Below, piece after piece: positions 26,957-34,848 of a stretch of 64,000 bases of DNA (positions within the stretch are counted from its first letter, which is position 1; every line of letters begins with the position of its first letter). The stretch comes from Rhizobium sp. RM (GTDB taxonomy: Bacteria > Pseudomonadota > Alphaproteobacteria > Rhizobiales > Rhizobiaceae), in the NCBI RefSeq assembly GCF_013390595.1, contig NZ_JACAWV010000007.1, forward strand, positions 372,001-436,000. Reading direction: 5' to 3'. The position numbers and the translations under genes were made by a program. The notes under the pieces are model-generated. The model was not told the DNA's origin. It did not search any database and worked only from the letters and a program-made list of their open reading frames with translations.

Positions 26957-29368
26957 ATGAACAACTCGAACCCTCGGCCGCTCAACATGATCGGACGACT
27001 TTATCTGGTTTTGCTGGGGCTGGTGATCAGTGCAGCAGGACTGTTTTTTGTCACACTCGGCGGCAAGCTCGCACTGCTTGGTGGAAGCTGGTATTTTGTC
27101 ATCGCCGGTGCGGCGCTGGTTATTTCGGGTCTTGCGATCATAATAGCGCGACCATTCGGCGCCACGCTCTTCCTCCTGGTTTGGCTCGCCACCCTTCCCT
27201 GGTCCGTTTTTGATGCCGGACTAGAGTTCTGGCCGCTTGTTTCTCGCAACTTCGCGCTTTCCATCGGTGCGATCGTGGTGCTGCTGAGCCTGCCTCTGCT
27301 GAACAAGGCGAGAGGGAAAGCCGCTTCGAGTGTCGGCTACGTATCGACGGCGATCGTCATCGCTCTTGGTTGCGCTGTTGGTGTCTGGGGAATGTTCCAG
27401 CCGCATGGTGTCATCCGAAACGAACCGTCGCCTGAGCTGGCGGATGTCTCCCGCCCGGCGGATTGGACGAGCTACGGTGGAAATGACAATCACGACCGTT
27501 TTGCTCCGGCTGACCAGATCAATCGTGAGACAGTGGGCAACCTGACGGTCGCTTGGACGGCCAAGACTGGCGATCTTCCTGTCAGCGATGGCGGCGGCGC
27601 GGAAGACCAAACCACGCCACTGATGGTCAATGACTCTCTTTACGTCTGCACACCCCATAACAATGTTGTCTCTCTCGACCCCGTAACAGGCGAGAAGAAG
27701 TGGGAATTCAAGTCCGGCGTAACGAACGATGACTGGCAGCGTTGCCGCGGTCTCGCTTACTTTGACGCATCGAAGCCCGTTGCCGAACCAACAGCAGCAG
27801 GGTCCAGTCCCATCATCAAGGCATACGTGCCCGCAAACGGTGTTTGCACACGCCGGGTGCTGATGAACTCGACCAAGGGGCAGCTTGTCGCGATCGATGC
27901 AGACACCGGACTTGCCTGCGCCGATTTTGGAGCCAACGGCATTGTTGACCTGAACGTCGGCATGGGTCCCGGCGCTGCGACCGGCGATTACTATCCAACG
28001 TCAGCACCAACACTTGCCGGCACGACAATCGTTGTGGGTGGCCGCGTCGGTGACAACGTTTCGATTGATATGCCAGGTGGCGTCGTGCGCGGCTTCGACG
28101 TGATGACAGGCGCATTGCGCTGGGCCTTCGATCCGGGCGATCCGGGAATGAAGCAATTGCCTGAAGGACAGATCTGGACGCGATCTACGCCGAACGTCTG
28201 GGCGCCGATGTCGTGGGATGCGTTGTCGAACACGGTATTCATGCCGGTTGGCTCCGCAGCCATCGACCTCTGGGGTGTAAAGCGTCGCCCACTTGATCGC
28301 CAATATGGCGCGACCATGTTGGCGGTAGATGCAACAACAGGTCTGGAAAAGTGGCGTTACCAGACGGTGCACGACGACCTCTGGGACTTCGACGTCCCGA
28401 TGCAGCCGACCCTCATCGAGTTCGATGGCCGTCCGGCTATGGTGTTTGGGACAAAGGCAGGGCAAATCTTCGTTCTGGATCGCCTCACGGGCAAGCCTCT
28501 GACAAAGGTCGAGGAACGTGCGGTGCCAGCCGGTGATATGCCAGGCGAGACCTACTCTCCGACACAGCCGATTTCCGTCGGCATGCCGCAGATCGGCGCG
28601 GATACTCTGACGGAATCGGATATGTGGGGTGCGACGCCTTTCGATCAGCTCGTATGCCGCGTCAAGTTCAAGTCGATGCGCTACACGGGCCTGTTCACAC
28701 CACCTGGCACTGATGCATCGTTGAACTTGCCGGGCTCGCTCGGCGGCCTCAACTGGGGTGGTGTGTCCTACGATCCGACCAGCAACTATGCCTTCTTCAA
28801 CGATATGCGCCTCGGTCTCGAAGTGCAGCTCGTCCCCTATGACGGAGATGCGAAGGCCAGCAACGGCGATGAAAACGCGCAAATCACGGCGTCGAGCGCC
28901 CAGCCACTCGTCGGCACGCCTTACGCAATCACTGCCAAGAACCGCTTCATGTCGCCGCTCGGTATTCCTTGCCAAAAGCCACCTTTTGGAACGATGACTG
29001 CCGTGGACATGAAAACCCAGAAGATTGCCTGGCAGATACCAATGGGTACAGTTCAGGACACTGGCCCCCTCGGTATCAAGATGCATGCACCGATACCAAT
29101 CGGCATGCCGACGATCGGTGGGTCATTGGCGACAAAGGGTGGTCTGGTGTTCTTTGCCGCGACGCAGGATTTCTACCTCCGCGCGATCGACAGCGCGACG
29201 GGTGCGGAGGCCTGGAAGGCACGCCTTCCTGTCGGCAGTCAGGGAACGCCGATTAGCTACGTGGCGCGTGATGGCAAGCAATATGTCGTCATTTCCGCCG
29301 GAGGAGGTCGCAACTCTCCGGAGCGTGGCGACTACGTGATTGGTTACGCACTTCCTGAAAAGAACTAA
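26957..29368 (+). CDS. gcd: Membrane-bound PQQ-dependent glucose dehydrogenase family
   Basis: An 803-residue quinoprotein of the glucose/quinate/shikimate family. Residues of about 1-145 form five membrane helices as in Gcd. The remainder is the periplasmic eight-bladed propeller with repeated tryptophan-docking motifs (VTGEKKWEFKSG, TTGLEKWRYQT, SATGAEAWKARLP) and begins WTSYGGNDNHDRFAPADQI. Gcd oxidises glucose to gluconolactone outside the membrane and passes electrons to ubiquinone. Glucose is the most likely substrate, but quinate or shikimate cannot be excluded. AAGGA lies seven bases before the ATG. No PQQ synthesis genes are in this window. A strong terminator follows. Confidence 0.9.
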   Translation: MNNSNPRPLNMIGRLYLVLLGLVISAAGLFFVTLGGKLALLGGSWYFVIAGAALVISGLAIIIARPFGATLFLLVWLATLPWSVFDAGLEFWPLVSRNFALSIGAIVVLLSLPLLNKARGKAASSVGYVSTAIVIALGCAVGVWGMFQPHGVIRNEPSPELADVSRPADWTSYGGNDNHDRFAPADQINRETVGNLTVAWTAKTGDLPVSDGGGAEDQTTPLMVNDSLYVCTPHNNVVSLDPVTGEKKWEFKSGVTNDDWQRCRGLAYFDASKPVAEPTAAGSSPIIKAYVPANGVCTRRVLMNSTKGQLVAIDADTGLACADFGANGIVDLNVGMGPGAATGDYYPTSAPTLAGTTIVVGGRVGDNVSIDMPGGVVRGFDVMTGALRWAFDPGDPGMKQLPEGQIWTRSTPNVWAPMSWDALSNTVFMPVGSAAIDLWGVKRRPLDRQYGATMLAVDATTGLEKWRYQTVHDDLWDFDVPMQPTLIEFDGRPAMVFGTKAGQIFVLDRLTGKPLTKVEERAVPAGDMPGETYSPTQPISVGMPQIGADTLTESDMWGATPFDQLVCRVKFKSMRYTGLFTPPGTDASLNLPGSLGGLNWGGVSYDPTSNYAFFNDMRLGLEVQLVPYDGDAKASNGDENAQITASSAQPLVGTPYAITAKNRFMSPLGIPCQKPPFGTMTAVDMKTQKIAWQIPMGTVQDTGPLGIKMHAPIPIGMPTIGGSLATKGGLVFFAATQDFYLRAIDSATGAEAWKARLPVGSQGTPISYVARDGKQYVVISAGGGRNSPERGDYVIGYALPEKN

Positions 29369-29380
29369 CAGAACCTCGAG

Positions 29381-29409
29381 AAGGCCCCGGATTTTTCCGG
29401 GGCCTTTTT
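29381..29409 (+). terminator. Rho-independent terminator after the PQQ dehydrogenase
   Basis: A perfect ten-base GC-rich stem (AAGGCCCCGG / CCGGGGCCTT) overlapping a short T-tract, with loop ATTTTT, starts 12 bases after the gcd stop. This is a textbook intrinsic terminator. Confidence 0.92.
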
Positions 29410-29595
29410 CATAGAGGCCATAACGGTCATCGACAGGAGGTCAATTTGAACACAGGCTGACATTGGGCAGAGTTTTGCCCACCTGGCATGTTCTGTCGTT
29501 TGACCCTGCTTCTACGAGCCGATAGACGAGGATTATCCCGTTCACCGGCAGCACCGATATAGCGGCCGGACGGAAAACCTTTATGCGAGGCCAGC

Positions 29596-30912
29596 ATGAC
29601 CGATCTTTTCGATGCAGCACCCCGTCCCGGTTCCATGCCGCTCGCCGCTGAATTGCGCCCTGCGACGCTTGACGATGTCATAGGTCAGGAAAAGGTTCTC
29701 GGTGAAGGGACGATGCTTCGTCGCCGCATTGCGGCAGGCCGGCTTGGCAGCATCATTCTCTACGGGCCGCCCGGCCTCGGAAAGACCTCCATTGCCCGCG
29801 CCATCGGCAACATGCTCGGAAAGAATTTCAGGCCATTGCATGCGGCACACAACAACGTTGCCGACATCCGCAAAATAGCGGACGAGGCTCGGATGCGCCC
29901 GACATTGCTGTTTGCCGACGAGGTGCATCGCTTCAGCGCGACGCAGCAGGATCATCTCCTGGCGCTGTGCGAGGAAGGGGTCGCTGATTTCATCGGAGCG
30001 ACAACCGGCAACCCCTATCATACGCTGACGCCCGCTCTCATCTCCCGTTCCACCATCCTGAAGCTGGAGCCCTTGGCGATCGAGGAGATGGAGGAAGTCT
30101 TGCGCCGTGGCCTTGATCATCTCGAAGGTCAGGGCATCACGGTGCAGCTCGCACCGGCACTCCTTCGGCGGATCGCCGGGCGCTCTGGAGGTGATGCGCG
30201 ACGCGCTCTCACCGTCCTGGAAGGACTTGTCGTTGGCCATCCTTCGGGTAAACCGGTTCTTATCACGGAAACGATGGTCGACGATGCTTACGCGGCAGCG
30301 CCTGTCAACCACGACCGTTCAGGTGATGCGCACTACGATGTCGTCTCGGCCTTCGTGAAGTCCATGCGTGGCTCCGATCCGGATGCAACACTTTACTGGC
30401 TGGCACGACTGGTTCATGGCGGAGAAGACCCACGTTACATCGCGCGCCGTATCATGATCCATGCCTCGGAAGATGTGGGCCTCGCCGACAATACGGCCCT
30501 TCAAACCGCTGTTGCAGCTCTCCATGCCGTCGAGAAAATCGGCTATCCCGAAGCACAGATCGTGTTGGCGCATGCCGCACTCCACGTGGCGCGTGCACCG
30601 AAATCGAATTCGGCTTGCCGAGGTATTTCGCTGGCACTCGCCCATGTGGCCAATGAAGCACCGTCAGCAGTGCCTATGCATCTGCGAGACGCGCACTATA
30701 AGGGTGCTGCCGCACTCGGCCATGTCGGATACGCCTTCCCGCACGACGATATGCGCGGCTGGAGTGATCAGGACTATGCCACGGACGTGCCGCGCGGCGC
30801 CTTCTACCAAAGCGATGCACGCGATGCCGCAACTTTCGAACGGCGAGCGGACCAACACTGGGATCAGGTAACCGGTCACGCCACCCCGCGCCGTTTCGAA
30901 GACAAACGCTGA
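29596..30912 (+). CDS. rarA: Replication-associated recombination protein RarA (MgsA)
   Basis: A 438-residue AAA+ ATPase of the RarA/MgsA/WRNIP1 family, normal length. Walker A is GPPGLGKTSIARAIG and Walker B is LLFADEVHRF, with sensor 1 in IGATTGNPYHTL. A C-terminal MgsA tetramerisation region includes GSDPDATLYWLARLVHGGEDP. It acts at stalled replication forks and at single-strand to double-strand junctions. It starts 227 bases after gcd, separated by the terminator, so it has its own promoter. The 29410-29595 stretch shows no gene. Confidence 0.95.
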   Translation: MTDLFDAAPRPGSMPLAAELRPATLDDVIGQEKVLGEGTMLRRRIAAGRLGSIILYGPPGLGKTSIARAIGNMLGKNFRPLHAAHNNVADIRKIADEARMRPTLLFADEVHRFSATQQDHLLALCEEGVADFIGATTGNPYHTLTPALISRSTILKLEPLAIEEMEEVLRRGLDHLEGQGITVQLAPALLRRIAGRSGGDARRALTVLEGLVVGHPSGKPVLITETMVDDAYAAAPVNHDRSGDAHYDVVSAFVKSMRGSDPDATLYWLARLVHGGEDPRYIARRIMIHASEDVGLADNTALQTAVAALHAVEKIGYPEAQIVLAHAALHVARAPKSNSACRGISLALAHVANEAPSAVPMHLRDAHYKGAAALGHVGYAFPHDDMRGWSDQDYATDVPRGAFYQSDARDAATFERRADQHWDQVTGHATPRRFEDKR

Positions 30913-30952
30913 TTACCAGCCGCAAGCTGTGAATGCCTTCGACTTTCGCATT

Positions 30953-31438
30953 TCAGGGACGAATGTTGTCCTGATTTGCAACGATGGAGCTGGTTTTGCA
31001 TTGGAGGCGAAGCTGCTCGTTATTCTTCGTGTCATTGCTGAAGGCATCCAGAGACTTGTAGACGCGGATTTCGGCTTCACGGATCTTTCCGTCACGCTTC
31101 TTATCTTCTGTCACGAAGAACGAATAAACGTAGTTCTTGGTTGCCAAGCCGACGCCCATTGCGAGGTCGGTCGGATGACCTGATACAGTGTCTTTCGTCG
31201 AAAAATAGTAGCCATCCGCTTCAAAATAGAGCTCGGCCGTTTTCGTTCCGACCACGTAAGTATAATAATGGCTTTTGAGGCTCTTATGGCTTTGAGGATC
31301 GGCGATTTCGCAGAACTCCGCACGCGCACTCGATCCCGCTATGTCGCAGGCAAACAATGTCTGCCACGGCGGCAGGCAGTTGGCCTTGGCAGCAAACGGG
31401 AAAAGAGCCACGGCAACAGCGAGCAATCGACGTTTCAT
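30953..31438 (-). CDS. Small secreted hypothetical protein
   Basis: A 161-residue protein I do not recognise. It begins with a clear signal peptide (MKRRLLAVAVALFPFAAKA, cleavage before NCLPP). The mature part has four cysteines, including a pair in the first 20 residues (CLPPWQTLFAC), so disulfides in the periplasm are likely. AAAGGA lies six bases before the ATG. It is convergent with rarA and lies 55 bases upstream of no partner on its own strand; transcription runs on from the ynb-like operon end at 31494, so it could be the last gene of that operon. Confidence 0.7.
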   Translation of the reverse strand: MKRRLLAVAVALFPFAAKANCLPPWQTLFACDIAGSSARAEFCEIADPQSHKSLKSHYYTYVVGTKTAELYFEADGYYFSTKDTVSGHPTDLAMGVGLATKNYVYSFFVTEDKKRDGKIREAEIRVYKSLDAFSNDTKNNEQLRLQCKTSSIVANQDNIRP

Positions 31439-31493
31439 GATCGTTCCTTTAATTCACTTGTGTTGATGGTCTACGGACAAGCGTTGCAGACAA

Positions 31494-32426
31494 CTATGTC
31501 CACGCGTAACGGACGATATGGAAAAATACGGGCGCGGCAAAAACCAGGCTGTCCGCCCTGTCCAGCATGCCGCCATGGCCTTCAATCATGTGGCCCCAGT
31601 CCTTGACACCCCGGTCACGTTTGATGGCAGAGGCGACGAGCCCTCCGAAAAAGCCCATGACGCAAGAGAGAGCGGCCAAAACGCCGGCTTCGAGGGGCGA
31701 AAAAGGTGTCAACCAATAGAGGCCCGCGCCCATCAGCGACGCACTGGCGATACCACCGATCAGACCTTCCCAAGTCTTGGACGGCGAGACACCTGGAGCG
31801 ACTTTGTGGCGGCCAAAAAGCTTACCGAAGATATATTGCAGTACGTCGCTACCCTGCACCGTCGCAATCAGGAAGGCGATCAACAGCAGGCCGCGTCCCT
31901 CATTGCCGGGAATGGGCAGGGTCACCAGGGCCGGCACATGGCTGATGCAGTAGACCGCAAGCATGATGCCCCATTGCTGCTCGCTGACACGCTCGAGAAA
32001 CCGGGAGGTATCGCCGCGCATAGCCGTGAGCGCAGGCATGGCAAGGAAACAGTAAACCGGAATGAAGATCGAATAGAGCCCATACCAGTCGATCCAGATC
32101 AGATAATATTGAACCGGAATGATGATCAGGAACATGCCGAGCAGTGTCCAGCGATCGGCATGGCGGGTATTGGTCAGCGTTACATATTCCCGCAAGGCGG
32201 CGAAGGAAACGAAGGCAAAAAGAAGCAAAACACCGCCTGTACCCATCAGGAAGGCGAAGCTGATGCCCGCCACCATGATCCACCATGCCTTGATGCGTGC
32301 ATTGAGATTGACCAGTGTCGACGGCAAGGGTTTGGGGCTTCGCCATGAGAGCACACCGGCAATGACACTCGCCGTCAACAAGATACCGACAAGCCCGAAA
32401 AAGAGGCGCGTAGTGTCTTCGGTCAT
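31494..32426 (-). CDS. ynbB: CdsA-like phosphatidate cytidylyltransferase (YnbB-like)
   Basis: A 310-residue integral membrane enzyme with about eight hydrophobic segments. The CdsA signature S-x2-KR-x4-KD-x7-HGG-x2-DR is complete near the C-terminus (SAIKRDRGVKD, then GHGGMLDRADS). The family makes CDP-diacylglycerol from phosphatidate and CTP. It is not the housekeeping cdsA by context (no frr, uppS or rseP beside it) but sits in a cluster with the same members as E. coli ynbABCD. Its start overlaps the acyltransferase stop by four bases. It should feed the CDP-alcohol transferase encoded at 36705-37304. Confidence 0.88.
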   Translation of the reverse strand: MTEDTTRLFFGLVGILLTASVIAGVLSWRSPKPLPSTLVNLNARIKAWWIMVAGISFAFLMGTGGVLLLFAFVSFAALREYVTLTNTRHADRWTLLGMFLIIIPVQYYLIWIDWYGLYSIFIPVYCFLAMPALTAMRGDTSRFLERVSEQQWGIMLAVYCISHVPALVTLPIPGNEGRGLLLIAFLIATVQGSDVLQYIFGKLFGRHKVAPGVSPSKTWEGLIGGIASASLMGAGLYWLTPFSPLEAGVLAALSCVMGFFGGLVASAIKRDRGVKDWGHMIEGHGGMLDRADSLVFAAPVFFHIVRYAWT

Positions 32427-33076
32427 CGGCTGTTTCCATCCTTTCGGGGTGCAAGCGCAAGAAGCGACTGCCGCGCGCGGTCAAGAAAATCCTTGCGGTC
32501 CTCGCCCTCTTGAAGCGTCACAGGCACACCAAAAACCACCCGGCACAGGAGTGGTATCGGCAATAAAGAGCCCTTGGGTAAAACGCGGGACATATTCTCG
32601 ATCCAGCAGGGAACAAGTTCAACATCCGGTCGGGCCGCAGCGAGGTTATAGAGGCCGGAACGAAACCGGAGCAACGGTTCCTCCGTCATGTTGCGGGTGC
32701 CTTCGGGGAAGAAGATCAGCGATTGACCGGAATCGAGCGCGTCAAGCATGACCTGCATCGGATCGGCCGTACGCTCTACCCAATTGCGCTCGACAAGAAC
32801 CGTTTGCAGCAGCCTGCGGGAAATGAATTGGCGGACACGCCCAGATCCCCAATAATCCGCCCCGGCGACGGCCGCCGTCCGGCTGCGCTCAGCCGGGATC
32901 AGGCACGTCGAGACAAGAATGAAATCGCCGTGGCTTGCGTGATTAGCGTAGTAGATCCGCTGGCGTCCATTCGGTGGCGATCCGGCCCAAATAGGCCGCA
33001 CACCCGTCACCCCCCGAGCAAGGACAGCGAGTACGGAACCGGAAACGATCTGAAGCAAAGAGGCGTGGCCCATCAA
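32423..33076 (-). CDS. PlsC-like 1-acylglycerol-3-phosphate acyltransferase
   Basis: A 217-residue membrane-associated acyltransferase of the PlsC family. The catalytic H-x4-D motif is NHASHGD, and the acceptor-binding motif is FPEGTRN. Such enzymes make phosphatidate by acylating lysophosphatidate, the substrate of the CdsA-like enzyme encoded next. E. coli ynbABCD has no acyltransferase gene, so this is an extension of the cluster. Four-base overlaps at both ends (with 33073-33510 and with 31494-32426) indicate tight translational coupling. Confidence 0.87.
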   Translation of the reverse strand: MMGHASLLQIVSGSVLAVLARGVTGVRPIWAGSPPNGRQRIYYANHASHGDFILVSTCLIPAERSRTAAVAGADYWGSGRVRQFISRRLLQTVLVERNWVERTADPMQVMLDALDSGQSLIFFPEGTRNMTEEPLLRFRSGLYNLAAARPDVELVPCWIENMSRVLPKGSLLPIPLLCRVVFGVPVTLQEGEDRKDFLDRARQSLLALAPRKDGNSR

Positions 33077-33510
33077 GGTCGTCCTCCATCCACCGCATCA
33101 AGCAGAAGAACTGCGTAGAGCAGGATGCCAATGGAAAGGGCCGACCATTGCAGGATAACAAGCCGACGGCATCCGGACACACGTTGATATAGGGGCGCCG
33201 GAACTGTTGGTCTTGGTCGGAGTCCCATGCGCGCCAGCACATCGTCAATCGCCATCAGACCAGCCTCTTCACTGTCGTATGATGCAGCCATTCGAAACAA
33301 CAATGCGTCAAACAGGAGGTGAGCAGCGAGCGAGAGAGGAACAAGGCAGAATGCAAGCAGCAACCACCATCCCAGTGCGGCCGTAAACCCGTATGCGCCG
33401 GCTGTTACTGGGGCGACAGCCAGAAGGAAAAGCGCAAGAAGCCCCCCGCCGATGCCGTTTCGCCGCAGGTTCCGGGCCACTCCTGCCGCTTCTGTTGTCC
33501 AATCCTTCAT
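33073..33510 (-). CDS. Small integral membrane protein of the ynb-like cluster
   Basis: A 145-residue protein with three predicted membrane segments (about residues 20-40, 42-65 and 118-138) and an Arg/Pro-rich loop between the second and third. I recognise no family. It overlaps the PlsC-like gene and the phosphatase gene by four bases each, so it is expressed with them and may be a subunit or a scaffold of the lipid pathway (inference). Confidence 0.7.
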   Translation of the reverse strand: MKDWTTEAAGVARNLRRNGIGGGLLALFLLAVAPVTAGAYGFTAALGWWLLLAFCLVPLSLAAHLLFDALLFRMAASYDSEEAGLMAIDDVLARMGLRPRPTVPAPLYQRVSGCRRLVILQWSALSIGILLYAVLLLDAVDGGRP

Positions 33511-34841
33511 CGCGCCGCCTCATCAATCGCCGCAAAGATCGTCGACTTCATGTGAACCGGTCGGCCAAGCGCCTTGAGCTGTGCTGCCGCCGCAGCCGCA
33601 TCGGCCGCACGCCCGGAACGCACAAGCCAGCAAGCGGCGACAGCGGCACTCCGCTGAAAGCCGAGTGCGCAGCAAATAAGAACCCGCCCACGCACACGAC
33701 CGTCATCGATCGCGAGCGCTCCCTCGCGAATACTTGCTCCAGTAAGTGGCATCAGGTCGAGCGACGGGATCGCGCGCCAATCGATGCGCTCTTCGCCAGG
33801 CGCCAGAAATTCCGCAGTCATGTCGACCACTGCGGCATAGGGGGCGAGTTCACCCCGGTTCGGAACACGTCCGAGAAAAACGCCACCACCGATGTCGACC
33901 GCGGCCGGAAGGCTCCGTGTCCACCACCAGCGGTTTACCCATGCACCAAATCGATAGGGCCAGAGCAACCAAAGGCTTGCGAGGCTCGCAGTCCCGTCCT
34001 GTTGCTTCTGGAATATCTGCGGCCCTGCACCAGCGTAACCGATCGCAACGAGCAGAAAAGCCAGGCTTGGCCAGAGCCACAAAAGCCCTGCACCGTTGCT
34101 CGTCACAGAGATGACAGCAAACAGCAGGAAAACCCCGGCGACAACACCATAGGCGAGCGCCAGCCTCCAAGCCTTCTGGTCGTTTATGAAGGTAAAGCCC
34201 GAAAGCGGCGACGCGTTAGCGACAGGGAAAAGCCAAAGCGCAAACAGGCCAAGCAGCGCACCGGTGGGAATGTCGATAATGTGATGTTGCCAGGTGGTAA
34301 GCACCGATACCCCGATCAGCAGGCTCCAGACATGCCAGGTCGCCCGCCAAACGCCCGTCAGCCGCCTGCGCCAATGATCCCAGATGATCACCAGCAGGGC
34401 GATGTGCAGCGACGGCGCCTGGTTGAACGGCTTGTCGAAACCACCAAGGACATCGAACATGAAACCCGGAAGACCATGAGTTTCCGGTCGAACGAAAATG
34501 GCCTGCAGGGGAAATGCGAGGAAGCAAGCGATGGCGATGATCTGCGCCGTCAGATAACGGCGCGCCAGGCGGGTGACATCGTCCGGCGTCTCGTTGACAA
34601 AGAGAGACAGCGCATAAAAGGCGTTGATCGACCAATAGGGAACGATCGTCCAGGCGAAGAATGGAACGTTCTTTTCCCAGGCGAAAGCAAGGTTAGGAAC
34701 ATGCTCTCTCAGCGATGCCAGCCAGTTTGCCACGCCATAGGTGAGATAGAAGAAAGGTGCGAGAAACAGGAGCCAGAGCACGGCCGCTCGCACGACAGCG
34801 CCTCGCGTGCCCGCCGGAACGGATGTCATTCCCTCCCCCAT
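33507..34841 (-). CDS. ynbD: PAP2 / dual-specificity phosphatase fusion (YnbD-like)
   Basis: A 444-residue protein joining two phosphatase folds. The N-terminal membrane part (about residues 15-310) resembles PAP2 lipid phosphatases, with PSLHIALLVI in place of PSGH and TWQHHIIDIPTG carrying the second His and Asp. The C-terminal cytoplasmic part (about residues 325-444) is a dual-specificity tyrosine-phosphatase-like domain with the C-x5-R loop Cys391-Arg397 (CALGFQRS); the residue before the Cys is Cys rather than His. E. coli YnbD has the same fusion. It probably dephosphorylates a lipid phosphate made in the cluster. Start at 34841 follows TGAGGGAAAC, seven bases after the preceding stop. 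Confidence 0.86.
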   Translation of the reverse strand: MGEGMTSVPAGTRGAVVRAAVLWLLFLAPFFYLTYGVANWLASLREHVPNLAFAWEKNVPFFAWTIVPYWSINAFYALSLFVNETPDDVTRLARRYLTAQIIAIACFLAFPLQAIFVRPETHGLPGFMFDVLGGFDKPFNQAPSLHIALLVIIWDHWRRRLTGVWRATWHVWSLLIGVSVLTTWQHHIIDIPTGALLGLFALWLFPVANASPLSGFTFINDQKAWRLALAYGVVAGVFLLFAVISVTSNGAGLLWLWPSLAFLLVAIGYAGAGPQIFQKQQDGTASLASLWLLWPYRFGAWVNRWWWTRSLPAAVDIGGGVFLGRVPNRGELAPYAAVVDMTAEFLAPGEERIDWRAIPSLDLMPLTGASIREGALAIDDGRVRGRVLICCALGFQRSAAVAACWLVRSGRAADAAAAAAQLKALGRPVHMKSTIFAAIDEAAR

Positions 34842-34848
34842 GTTTCCC

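Noticed and set aside
28001-29086. A 361-codon minus-strand frame within the PQQ dehydrogenase gene.
   Set aside because: The plus-strand frame has repeated quinoprotein motifs; the antisense product is Arg/His/Cys-rich without a fold.
29435-29455. AGGAGG followed by TTG and four codons upstream of rarA, resembling a leader peptide.
   Set aside because: The frame is only four codons long, and no attenuator structure follows; chance is the better explanation.
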